Assembly (NCBI GenBank): GCA_002083475.1
Contig: LWDI01000045.1
Coordinates: forward strand, 1-64,000
From: Proteobacteria bacterium SG_bin5
GTDB taxonomy: Bacteria; Pseudomonadota; Alphaproteobacteria; Sphingomonadales; Sphingomonadaceae
Length of the DNA: 64,000 nt
Direction of reading: 5' to 3'
Shown: positions 1-7,655 of the stretch, one piece after another
Layout: every line of letters begins with the position of its first letter
How positions within the stretch are numbered: the stretch's first letter is position 1
Position numbers and translations under genes: made by a program
The notes under the pieces: model-generated
Told to the model about the DNA's origin: nothing
Databases searched by the model: none
The model's input: the letters and a program-made list of their open reading frames with translations, nothing else

Positions 1-1192
1 CGACCGGCCCCGCCGCCTTGTTGAAGAAGGGCGGGCCGATCGAGATCTGCGCCCCGAACGCGCCCGCCGCCACGATCGGATAGAGCGTGCCGATCAGCAC
101 GATCCCCAGGATCACCGAGAGCAGCAGATTATTCGCGACCAGCCCGCCCTCGCGGCTGAGGAAATCGAACCCCTGCCCCTCGCGGATGGTCGCCACCCGC
201 CCCCCGAACAAGGCGAGCGCGCCGCCGATGTAAAGCGCGAGCAGCGCCAGGATGAACGTCCCGCGCTCGGGATCGACCGCGAAGGCGTGGACGCTCGTCA
301 AAATACCCGAGCGCACCAGGAAAGTGCCGATCATCGACATCGAAAATGCGACCACCGCGAGCATGATCGTCCAGGCGCGCAGGCCGTCACGCGTCGCGAG
401 CACCGTCACCGAATGGAGCAACGCGGTCGCGGCGAGCCAGGGCATCAGCGAGGCATTCTCGACCGGGTCCCAAAACCACCAGCCGCCCCAGCCCAGCTCG
501 TAATAAGCCCAATAGCTGCCGGCGGTGATGCCGAGCGTCAGGAAAATCCATGCCCCCAGCACCCAAGGCCGCATCGCGCGCGCGAACGCTGGCCCCACGT
601 CGCGCATGATCATCGCCCCCACCGCGAAGCTGAACGCGACCGAAATGCCGACATAGCCGATGTAGAGCGTCGGCGGGTGGAAGGCGAGGCCGGGGTCTTG
701 GAGCAAGGGGTTCAGCCCCTGCCCGTCGCCCGGCGCGGGCGAGAGGCGCGCGAAGGGATTGGAGGAGAAGAGCAGAAAGGCATAGAAACCCAGCGCGATC
801 GCCGCTTGGCTCCCCAAAGTCGCGACCAGGGTCGGCTCGGCGAGCCGCCGCTCGAGCAACGCGACCGCGCCCCCGGCGAGCCCCAGGATCGTGACCCAGA
901 GCAGCATCGAGCCCTCATGATTGCCCCAGGCGCCAGCGATCTTGTAAATGAGCGGCTTGGCCGAATGGCTATTCTCGGCGACGAGCAGCACCGAGAGATC
1001 GGTTTGCACGAACACCAGGATCAGCAGCGCGAGCCCCAGCGCCACCACCGCGCCTTGCGCGACCGCGACCGAGCGTGCCGCCCCCATCATATCGGGATCG
1101 CCGCGCGCCACGCCGAGCGCGGCGAGCGCGAGTTGCAGCGCCGCGAGCGCGGCCGCGATCCAGAGGGCGGCGAGCCCCGCTTCGGCGATCAT
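1..1192 (-). CDS. ccmF: Cytochrome c-type biogenesis protein CcmF (partial, C-terminus off window)
   Basis: CcmF is the large integral-membrane subunit of the haem lyase that attaches haem from holo-CcmE to apocytochrome c in the periplasm. The reading frame starts at the ATG at 1192 (MIAEAGLAALWIAAALAALQ) and continues through the left edge, so about 397 residues of a protein usually near 650 are present. The tryptophan-rich haem-handling motif reads WGGWWFWDPVENASLMPW, coded at about 420-490, and hydrophobic segments surround it. The ATG overlaps the ccmE stop by four bases (ATGA), which indicates translational coupling in the order ccmC-D-E-F. The truncation is caused only by the window boundary. 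Confidence 0.95.
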   Translation of the reverse strand, partial: MIAEAGLAALWIAAALAALQLALAALGVARGDPDMMGAARSVAVAQGAVVALGLALLILVFVQTDLSVLLVAENSHSAKPLIYKIAGAWGNHEGSMLLWVTILGLAGGAVALLERRLAEPTLVATLGSQAAIALGFYAFLLFSSNPFARLSPAPGDGQGLNPLLQDPGLAFHPPTLYIGYVGISVAFSFAVGAMIMRDVGPAFARAMRPWVLGAWIFLTLGITAGSYWAYYELGWGGWWFWDPVENASLMPWLAATALLHSVTVLATRDGLRAWTIMLAVVAFSMSMIGTFLVRSGILTSVHAFAVDPERGTFILALLALYIGGALALFGGRVATIREGQGFDFLSREGGLVANNLLLSVILGIVLIGTLYPIVAAGAFGAQISIGPPFFNKAAGPV

Positions 1193-1623
1193 TGCTTCAG
1201 GCTGGCCTCGTTCGGCTTCAGCCCCGCCATTTGCGGCGGCATATAGCGTTCGTCATGCTTGGCGAGCAAATTGGTCGCGGTGAAGCTGCCATCGGGGTTG
1301 AACCGCCCTTCGGCGACGACGCCCGATTTTTCCTTGAACAAATCGGGGGTGATGCCCTTGAAGCTCACCGGCACGGTCGCTTTGCCGTCGGTCACGCGAA
1401 AGTCGATCGTCACGCCGTCGGCGCGCTTCTGGATCGAGCCGGCGGTCACCATCCCGCCGAGCCGCACGTCGCGGCCGAGCGGCAGGCCTTGCTTGGCGAC
1501 GTCGCCGGGGGCGTAGAAGAAAGCGGCCTGATCCTTGAGCGCGGAGAGCGCGAGACCGCTCGCCCCGCCGATCGCGCCCAGCGCAAGCAGCGCGAGCACC
1601 AGCCGCTGATGCTTGGCCTTCAT
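1189..1623 (-). CDS. ccmE: Cytochrome c maturation haem chaperone CcmE
   Basis: CcmE is the periplasmic haem chaperone that binds haem covalently and hands it to the CcmF/H lyase. The predicted protein is 144 residues, the normal size: a short cytoplasmic tail, one membrane anchor (about 8-27), then a beta-barrel domain. The haem-binding motif AKHDERYMPP is present with the ligand His at residue 123 and the conserved Tyr at 127. The start was set at the ATG at 1623, which overlaps the ccmD stop. The downstream overlap with ccmF is ATGA, so all four ccm genes form one tight operon. Confidence 0.95.
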   Translation of the reverse strand: MKAKHQRLVLALLALGAIGGASGLALSALKDQAAFFYAPGDVAKQGLPLGRDVRLGGMVTAGSIQKRADGVTIDFRVTDGKATVPVSFKGITPDLFKEKSGVVAEGRFNPDGSFTATNLLAKHDERYMPPQMAGLKPNEASLKQ

Positions 1624-1733
1624 TTGCCGCGCCGCTCCGCGCGCGCCATCGCCCGCCAGCTGACGATCGCGATCCCGCTCGCCACGATCAGCGTGATGCC
1701 ATAGGCCGCCGCCACGAAAGGCCAGGGGTTCAT
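1620..1733 (-). CDS. ccmD: Haem exporter accessory protein CcmD
   Basis: This is a 37-residue single-span membrane protein (MNPWPFVAAAYGITLIVASG, then a basic tail ending RAERRGK). CcmD is a small helper that keeps holo-CcmE associated with and released from the CcmABC complex. Identity rests on size, one transmembrane helix followed by positive charges, and position exactly between ccmC and ccmE with stop/start overlaps on both sides. The sequence is too short for independent proof, but the synteny is typical. Confidence 0.88.
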   Translation of the reverse strand: MNPWPFVAAAYGITLIVASGIAIVSWRAMARAERRGK

Positions 1734-2461
1734 ACCGCCTCCACCGCCATGCGCCGCAGCCGCGCCTCGGCCTTGGCATTCGCGAGCAACGCCCGCATCC
1801 GCATCAGCACGATCGCGGCGAAGAACAAGGTGAAGCCGCCCAAAGTAAAAGGCAAGGGCCATAAGATGCTGTTGTCGATCGTATTCTTGTTGAGCCCGAT
1901 GCTCTGCCCCTGGTGGAGCGTGTTCCACCAAACGACCGAATAGCGAATGATCGGCAGCAGCACCGATCCCGCGACGCCGTAGAGCGCGGGGATGCGCCCG
2001 TCGCCGCCGCGATCGGCATCGGCGCGCGCCAGGCCGATGAAACCGAGATAGACGAAGAACAGCAGCAGCATCGAGGTCAGCCGCCCGTCCCATTGCCACC
2101 AGGTGCCCCAGGTCGGCCGCCCCCAGATCGAGCCGGTGATCAGGCACAAGGCGGCGAACATCGCGCCGGGCAGCGCGCAGGCGCGCGCCGCCGTCATCGC
2201 CAGCGGATGGCGCCAGATGAGGTAAGTCAGGCTCGAAATCGCGATCCCGCTCCACCCCGCCATGCCGAGCCAGGCGGTGGGCACGTGGATATAGAGGATG
2301 CGCACCGTCTCGCCCTGAAGATAATCGGGCGGGGTTTGGGTGAGCCCCGCCCAGGCGCCGAACAGGATCAGCGCGACCCCCGGCCAGAACAAGGCGGGGG
2401 TGAGCGGCCGCGCGAGCTTCAGGAAACGGGCCGGGTTGGCAAGGGCATGAAGCGAAGGCAC
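1730..2461 (-). CDS. ccmC: Haem exporter protein CcmC
   Basis: CcmC is a six-helix membrane protein that transfers haem to CcmE. The tryptophan-rich signature WGTWWQWDGRLTS is clear, flanked by conserved histidines (ILYIHVPTAW and WWNTLHQG). With the GTG at 2461 the protein has 243 residues, close to the family norm. The frame stays open to another GTG at 2512, but the 17 extra residues do not look like the family's N-terminus. Neither start has a convincing ribosome-binding site, so the start is uncertain. It overlaps ccmD by four bases and leads the operon. Confidence 0.93.
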   Translation of the reverse strand: MPSLHALANPARFLKLARPLTPALFWPGVALILFGAWAGLTQTPPDYLQGETVRILYIHVPTAWLGMAGWSGIAISSLTYLIWRHPLAMTAARACALPGAMFAALCLITGSIWGRPTWGTWWQWDGRLTSMLLLFFVYLGFIGLARADADRGGDGRIPALYGVAGSVLLPIIRYSVVWWNTLHQGQSIGLNKNTIDNSILWPLPFTLGGFTLFFAAIVLMRMRALLANAKAEARLRRMAVEAV

Positions 2462-2568
2462 CGCAACGTCATAGCCAAGCCATTTCGGCAAATCTAGGCA
2501 CGGCGAGCGCACCTTGGCGCCACGCGCGCGAGCGTGGCGCTTTTACGATAACGAAACGACCGCCCGAG

Positions 2569-2614
2569 CCTTGCCCCAAGCCTTGCCCCAAGCCTTGCCC
2601 CAAGCCTTGCCCTA
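2569..2614. repeat. 12-bp tandem repeat, about 3.8 copies
   Basis: The unit CCTTGCCCCAAG is repeated head to tail at 2569, 2581 and 2593, with a fourth partial copy at 2605 that runs into the stop codon (TAG, minus strand, 2612-2614) of the hybrid histidine kinase gene. It lies between that stop and the ccm operon. The unit is exactly 12 bases, so copy-number change would not shift a frame. Confidence 0.9.
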
Positions 2615-4237
2615 TGCCGGCCCCGCCGCGTCGCGCAGCAATTCGGCGGCGACTTGCGCGAGCTCGCTCGTCTGAAAGGGTTTGCGCAGCACGCGCGTGT
2701 TCGGCCCCGCGAACGCATCGAGCGCGGCGCTATCGGCATAGCCGCTGATGAAGATGATCGGCGCGTCGGGCTGGTCCAGCCGGATCTGGCGCGCGATGTC
2801 GGCGCCGTTCAGCCCGGGCATGGCGAAATCGATCACCGTCAGCGCCGGCCGCTCGCTGGCGCGCGCCTGGAGCGCGGCGGCGCCGCCGCCATGCGGCTGA
2901 ACCCGATAGCCGAGCGCGTTCAACCCATCGACGATCGACTCGCGCACCTGCTCGTCATCGTCGATCACCATCACCGCCACCGCGCGCGCGGCGGGCTCGG
3001 GCGGCGTGTCGAGCCCGACCGCGGTGCCGCCGCGCGGCGCCTCGCTTTCGCCCTCGATGCAGCGCAGCAGCACCGCCACCGTCGTCCCCGCGCCCGGCGC
3101 CGAACTCAGCGACAAAGTCCCCCCCGATTGGCGCGCGACCCCGAACGCCATCGACAGCCCGAGGCCGGTGCCGCGCCCCACCCCCTTGGTGGTGAAAAAG
3201 GGTTCGAGCGCGCGCCGCATCACTTCCTCGGTCATGCCATGGCCGGTGTCCGCCACCGCGACCTCGACATAGCGCCCATCGGGCAGTTCGGCATGGCCGC
3301 GCAGATCGAGCGCGCGGCTGGCGATGATCAGCCGCCCGCCCTCGGGCATCGCATCGCGCGCGTTGATCGCCAGGTTGAGCAGCGCGAGTTCGAGCTGGGT
3401 CTGATCGGCCTGGACCCGGCAATCCGCCGCCTCCAGCCGGGTGTCGAGCTCGATCGCCGGGCCGATGCTGCGCTGAACCAGATCGAGCATCCCGCCGATC
3501 AACGCATCGACGTCGATCGAGCGCAATTCGAGCCGCTGGGTGCGCGAAAAGGCGAGCAGCTGGCCGGTGAGCCGCGTGCCGCGCTCGACCGCCTTCAGCG
3601 CATTTTCCGCCCAGCGCGTCACCCGCGCGACGTCGCTCGGGCGCTGGTGGATGAGATCGAGATTGCCGGTGATCGCCTGGAGCAAATTGTTGAAATCATG
3701 CGCGATGCCCCCGGTCAATTGGCCGATCGCATCGATCTTGCGCGCCTGCACCAAGGCTTCCTCGGCGCGCTCGCGCTGGGCGATTTCGCCGGTGAGCCGC
3801 GCGAGCGCCGCGTCGCGCTCGTCGACCAGCCCTTCGAGCTCGGCATTGGCGAGCGCGAGCTGGCGCGGCGACGGCAGGGCGAGCGCCTGGGGAATCAGCC
3901 GCCACAAGAGGATCGCGGTCGGGACCGAGGCGAGCGCGGTGATCGCTTTCACCACCGCCTCGGCGCCATAATCGCCATGCCACAAATTCCACACCTGCAT
4001 CAGATGCGACGTGCCGCACGCCAGGATGAAGAGCGCGAACAGCCACACCATCCAGCCGAACTGAACGTCGCGGCGGCGGCGAATGAAGCTGATGAGCGCG
4101 AGCGGAATCGAGAAATAAGCCCCCGCGATCAGCAGATCGGAGACGACATGCGTCCACACCAGCTCGGGCTGCCAGAGCAGGCAATAGCCGTGCGGGGCAT
4201 ATTGGCCGCCGCCGATCGAACGGATCAAATCCCACAT
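2612..4237 (-). CDS. Hybrid sensor histidine kinase with ethylene-receptor-like membrane domain
   Basis: A 541-residue membrane-bound hybrid kinase. Residues about 28-118 form three membrane helices that match the N-terminus of plant ETR1-type receptors: VSDLLIAGAYFSIPLALI and ACGTSHLMQVWNLW. The residues known to matter for copper/ethylene binding in ETR1 are all present with a constant offset of +9: Asp34, Tyr41, Ile44, Pro45, Cys74, His78. A short coiled linker follows, then HisKA with the phosphorylated His180 (GGIAHDFNNLLQAI), HATPase (N-box INARDA, G-boxes DTGHGM and GRGTGLGL) and a C-terminal receiver with acid pocket Asp427/Asp428, phosphoacceptor Asp470 and Lys519. There is no GAF domain between sensor and kinase. 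It has no adjacent response-regulator gene. The ligand is inferred only. Confidence 0.92.
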   Translation of the reverse strand: MWDLIRSIGGGQYAPHGYCLLWQPELVWTHVVSDLLIAGAYFSIPLALISFIRRRRDVQFGWMVWLFALFILACGTSHLMQVWNLWHGDYGAEAVVKAITALASVPTAILLWRLIPQALALPSPRQLALANAELEGLVDERDAALARLTGEIAQRERAEEALVQARKIDAIGQLTGGIAHDFNNLLQAITGNLDLIHQRPSDVARVTRWAENALKAVERGTRLTGQLLAFSRTQRLELRSIDVDALIGGMLDLVQRSIGPAIELDTRLEAADCRVQADQTQLELALLNLAINARDAMPEGGRLIIASRALDLRGHAELPDGRYVEVAVADTGHGMTEEVMRRALEPFFTTKGVGRGTGLGLSMAFGVARQSGGTLSLSSAPGAGTTVAVLLRCIEGESEAPRGGTAVGLDTPPEPAARAVAVMVIDDDEQVRESIVDGLNALGYRVQPHGGGAAALQARASERPALTVIDFAMPGLNGADIARQIRLDQPDAPIIFISGYADSAALDAFAGPNTRVLRKPFQTSELAQVAAELLRDAAGPA

Positions 4238-4290
4238 CGCCGCGTTCCCCGTCTACCACCCCGCCGCGCGCGAGGAGGTCGCCCCTTGCT

Positions 4291-4321
4291 CGCGCGCGCC
4301 CGATTCGCGCGGGCGCGCGCG
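4291..4321. other. Perfect 12-bp GC-only inverted repeat (hairpin)
   Basis: Arms CGCGCGCGCCCG (4291-4302) and CGGGCGCGCGCG (4310-4321) are perfect complements with a 7-base loop. It lies between the end of nadA and the start of the histidine kinase gene, both read on the minus strand. No T-tract follows on the minus strand, so it is not a standard intrinsic terminator. It may attenuate readthrough from nadA or form Z-DNA. Confidence 0.6.
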
Positions 4322-4418
4322 CGTGTTTCCGCCGCCCGAACGGGTGGTCAACGACGCGGCTTATCCTGTTTGGAACGCGGACAAAATAACCCTGGTCAAC
4401 AGCGACCGAAACGAGCCG

Positions 4419-5423
4419 TCAGTCGCCGGTGACCGGCACCGGTCCCAAATCGCCCTGCCCCACGCTCGCCGACGCCATCGCGAGCATCGCGTCGAGCGAT
4501 TTCTTGGCTTTCAGCCGCAGCGCCTCGTCCATTTCCACCCGAGGCGAAAGATCGCGCAACGCGAGATAGAGTTTTTCGAGCGTGTTGAGCGCCATATAGG
4601 GGCAGATGTTGCAATTGCAGTTGCCGTCCGCGCCCGGGGCGCCGATGAAGGTCTTGCTCGGCTCGGCCTTTTGCATCTGGTGGATGATGTGCGGCTCGGT
4701 CGCGACGATCAGCACGTCGCCCGGCATCGTCTTGGCGAAATCGAGAATGCCGCTGGTCGAGCCGACATAATCGGCGTGATCGAGGATATAGGCCGGGCAT
4801 TCGGGGTGCGCCGCGACCGGGGCTAGCGGATACTCGCCCTTGAGCTTCAGCAGCTCGGTCTCGCTGAACGCTTCGTGGACGATGCACACGCCGGGCCACA
4901 GCAACATGCCGCGCCCGGTCTTGCGCGCGAGATAGCCGCCCAGATGCTTGTCGGGCCCGAAGATGATCTTCTGCTCGGGCGGGATTTGCGCGAGGATTTT
5001 TTCCGCCGAGGAACTGGTGACGATCACGTCGGAGAGCGCTTTCACCTCGGCCGAGCAATTGATGTACGTGAGCGCGATATGATCGGGATGTTCGGCGCGG
5101 AAACGCGCGAATTGCTCGGGCGGGCAGCTATCTTCCAGGCTGCAGCCGGCGTTCATATCAGGCAGCACGACGATTTTGTCGGGCGACAGGATCTTCGCGG
5201 TCTCGGCCATGAAGCGCACGCCGCAAAAGGCGATGACGTCCGCATCGGTCGCCTGCGCCTTGCGGCTCAGCTCCAGACTGTCGCCGACATAATCGGCCAG
5301 ATCCTGGATTTCGGGCTTTTGATAATAATGGGCGAGGATCACCGCGTTGCGCTCGCGCCGCAGCCGATCGATTTCGGCGCGCAAGTCCAGGCCGGCCAAG
5401 CTCTCACGAACGGGCGCGTTCAT
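4419..5423 (-). CDS. nadA: Quinolinate synthase NadA
   Basis: NadA condenses iminoaspartate with dihydroxyacetone phosphate to quinolinate, the second step of de novo NAD synthesis, using an oxygen-sensitive [4Fe-4S] cluster. The 334-residue protein shows the family landmarks: NAVILAHYYQKPEIQDLADY near the N-terminus, cluster cysteines in ALTYINCSAEVKA, in WPGVCIVHEAF and in the C-terminal CNCNICPYMALNTLEKL segment, and conserved VTSSSAE and STSG substrate loops. It starts at an ATG at 5423. nadB and nadC are not adjacent, so the pathway is split in this genome. Confidence 0.96.
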   Translation of the reverse strand: MNAPVRESLAGLDLRAEIDRLRRERNAVILAHYYQKPEIQDLADYVGDSLELSRKAQATDADVIAFCGVRFMAETAKILSPDKIVVLPDMNAGCSLEDSCPPEQFARFRAEHPDHIALTYINCSAEVKALSDVIVTSSSAEKILAQIPPEQKIIFGPDKHLGGYLARKTGRGMLLWPGVCIVHEAFSETELLKLKGEYPLAPVAAHPECPAYILDHADYVGSTSGILDFAKTMPGDVLIVATEPHIIHQMQKAEPSKTFIGAPGADGNCNCNICPYMALNTLEKLYLALRDLSPRVEMDEALRLKAKKSLDAMLAMASASVGQGDLGPVPVTGD

Positions 5424-5477
5424 CGCTGATCCTTTCCGCTGACGACGCCCGCCACATGGCGCACGCGGGCGACGCGA

Positions 5478-6248
5478 TCAAGGGGCGGGCGGCGGCGGAA
5501 AGGCGAGCGGCGGCACGCTCGCCCCCAAATGGCCGGCGGTGACCCAGCCGTAGAGCGCGAGACCGAGCGGGCTGAAGGTGATCAGTTCGATCACCACCAT
5601 CGAGCCGACCATCATCCCCATGCCCCAATACCAGGCGGGGTGGATGCGCCCGCCGCGCCGACCGTCGGCGATCATCCCGGCGAGCGGGAACAGCAATTGC
5701 ACCGCGAAAGTCGCCTCGAGGGCATAGGGGATCAGCAGCGGCAGCGGCAGCAATCGTCCGAGCCCCGGCCCGGTGAGCAGCGCCATGCCGCAAAAATGCA
5801 AGCGCCGGTGCCAATCGCTGTGCCGCCGCAGCGCGATCGCGCCATAGGTCAGCAGCGCGAAAGCGGCGAGCGTCGCGGGGGTGTAGACCAGGAATTGCAG
5901 CGGCGCGAAGAAAAAGGCGACCGTCCCCGCCTGCACCCGCGCGAGCGGGGTGAGCGTACCGAGGATGAGCATCGGCACCACCCAAAAGGCGCCGATCCAG
6001 CCGAGCGCGCGGTGGAGCGCGATGCGCCCGCTCGCCACGAAGAAATTCTGCGCTAGGTAAAGGAACACCCAGCCGAAGAAGACGACCGCATGGGCGTGGA
6101 CGAGCAACGGCTTGCCGAAGCTCGATCGGCCGATCACGATATTGAGCCCGAAGCCCGCGACCATCACCGCGGTCATCACCAGCGCGGCGCCCAGGAAAAA
6201 GCCCTTGTCGTCGTGCGCGCCAAGGCGCGGTTGCGCCAGAGTCGCCAT
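5478..6248 (-). CDS. Seven-helix membrane protein of unknown function
   Basis: The 256-residue protein starts at the ATG at 6248 (MATLAQPRLGAHDDKGFFLG). The frame is open further upstream, but that stretch has the composition of noncoding repeat DNA. About seven hydrophobic segments are visible. Histidines fall at membrane edges (LLVHAHAVVFFGW, ALHRALGWIGAFW, DWHRRLHFCGM), a pattern seen in some haem-binding or DUF2306-like membrane proteins, but no family can be assigned with confidence. It ends 54 bases before nadA and may be cotranscribed with it. No function is claimed. Confidence 0.75.
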   Translation of the reverse strand: MATLAQPRLGAHDDKGFFLGAALVMTAVMVAGFGLNIVIGRSSFGKPLLVHAHAVVFFGWVFLYLAQNFFVASGRIALHRALGWIGAFWVVPMLILGTLTPLARVQAGTVAFFFAPLQFLVYTPATLAAFALLTYGAIALRRHSDWHRRLHFCGMALLTGPGLGRLLPLPLLIPYALEATFAVQLLFPLAGMIADGRRGGRIHPAWYWGMGMMVGSMVVIELITFSPLGLALYGWVTAGHLGASVPPLAFPPPPAP

Positions 6249-6355
6249 CGCTTGCCCCCTCGTTGCGTCGGCGGTCCTAACGATAGCATGACGCGCGCGG
6301 CGTGGCGATGGGGAGCCGGGCGCCAACTGCTGCACGTCGTCAATCAATGGATGCC

Positions 6356-6438
6356 GTCGCCCCGGACTTGATCCGGGGCTGGGCTGCCTTTCGGCCGTCG
6401 CTCGAGAAGCCAAGCCCCGGCTCGGGGGCCGGGGCGAC
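6356..6438. repeat. Dispersed REP-like inverted repeat, family A, copy 1
   Basis: The element starts GTCGCCCCGGACTTGATCC and ends with the matching inverted sequence CCGGGGCGAC. The middle carries a second small GC-rich inverted section. Related copies with the same GTCGCCCC...GGGGCGAC ends and an internal AAGCC or GGCTTGG element are at 21628-21708 and 51534-51612. It fills most of the 220-base gap between the metallo-beta-lactamase-fold gene and the seven-helix membrane protein gene. Confidence 0.8.
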
Positions 6439-6468
6439 GATGTTATCGGTGGGAAGCGTTCCAGCCCC

Positions 6469-7554
6469 TCACACCGCGCGCCACCACCACACCCCGTCCT
6501 CGACCACGCGCGCCGCGCGCCCCTCGACTTCCAGCCGGCGCAGATGCGCGAGCGCCTCGCCGGTCGCCATGCCGAGCAGCTCGGGGCCGATCGCGCGGCG
6601 GAACAGCCGGCCGAAGCAATCGACCGCGCGGCGCGGCGCCTCGGCCAGGAAGACCGCCAGCTCGTCGAGCCGCGCGCGATGCTCGGCGTCGAGCGCGTCG
6701 AGCCGGGCGTGGAGCCCGTGAAAGGCATCGCCATGCCCGGGCAGCACCAGCAGATCGCCAGGCAGACGCTTCAATTTCGCGATCGACGCGAGCCATTCGC
6801 CGAGCGGATCGCCCTCGGGCTCGGTGACGCCGAGCGAGACGTTCGAGCTGATCCGTGGCAGCACTTGGTCCCCCGCGATCAAGATGCCGCGCGTTTCGTC
6901 GAGCAGGCAGGCATGTTCGGGGCTGTGGCCGCTCCCCGTCACCACGCGCCACCGGTTGTCGCCGATCGCGATTTCCTGCCCGTCCACCAGCCGGCGATAG
7001 CCGAGCGGCAGCGGCGCGATGATCCGCGTGAACCCCGCCCAGCCGCGCGCTTTCGCGCGCTCGATCGCCGCACCGTCCCAACCCGCGCCGCGCCAGAAGG
7101 CGAGCATTTCCTCGGGCACCGCGTCGCGCGCGTCGGCGGCGAGCATCCGCGCGGTGAGCCATTCGCCGCGCGTCATCTCCAGCATGCAGCCATGCGCGGC
7201 GCAGAACCAGCCGGCGAGGCCGATATGATCGGGGTGGAAATGGGTGCCGATCACGCGGCTGAGCCGCAGCCCCGCGAGCGGCCCGGCGAGCAGCGCTTGC
7301 CATTCGGCGCGCGCGGCATCGGTGTTCATGCCGGTATCGACCAGCGCCGCGCCCTCGCCATCGTCGATCAGCCAACAATTGACGTGTTTGAGCGGCCCCG
7401 GCACCGCCAGCCGCACCCAGCGCAACCCCGGCGCGACGCTCAGCACGCCGCCCGGCGCGGGGGCGGCGGCGCCGAAGGGATAGGTCAGCCCCTTATGGCT
7501 CGTCGGCACGAACTCGGCGCTCGGCACCAATTCGGCGTCGGCGTTGCTGGCCAC
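6469..7554 (-). CDS. Metallo-beta-lactamase-fold hydrolase
   Basis: A 361-residue MBL-fold enzyme with the dinuclear metal motif THFHPDHIG, the downstream His in GSGHSPEHACLL, Asp in ILIAGDQVLP and a final His in VLPGHGDAFHGL. The C-terminal 110 residues are helical and end VVEDGVWWWRAV, like the winged-helix tail of LACTB2-type hydrolases. The start chosen is the GTG at 7554 because GAGGGGGGAC lies just upstream; the frame is open to a TTG at 7599. The substrate is unknown: thioesterase, lactonase or RNase activities occur in this superfamily. It stands alone between TrcR and the membrane protein gene. Confidence 0.88.
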   Translation of the reverse strand: MASNADAELVPSAEFVPTSHKGLTYPFGAAAPAPGGVLSVAPGLRWVRLAVPGPLKHVNCWLIDDGEGAALVDTGMNTDAARAEWQALLAGPLAGLRLSRVIGTHFHPDHIGLAGWFCAAHGCMLEMTRGEWLTARMLAADARDAVPEEMLAFWRGAGWDGAAIERAKARGWAGFTRIIAPLPLGYRRLVDGQEIAIGDNRWRVVTGSGHSPEHACLLDETRGILIAGDQVLPRISSNVSLGVTEPEGDPLGEWLASIAKLKRLPGDLLVLPGHGDAFHGLHARLDALDAEHRARLDELAVFLAEAPRRAVDCFGRLFRRAIGPELLGMATGEALAHLRRLEVEGRAARVVEDGVWWWRAV

Positions 7555-7655
7555 CGCGTCCCCCCTCACTCTTCCCCCGTTTGCCCCGCGCAACGTCAAG
7601 CGGCGCCTCAGCCGGCGCTCAGCCTAGGTCGAGCGCCTCGGCGGCGCGCCGCCGC

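Noticed and set aside
2654..4432. A 592-codon open frame on the plus strand opposite the hybrid kinase
   Set aside because: Shadow of the kinase gene; composition is dominated by Arg, Ala, Asp and Gln with no domain, while the minus-strand frame shows complete sensor, kinase and receiver domains.
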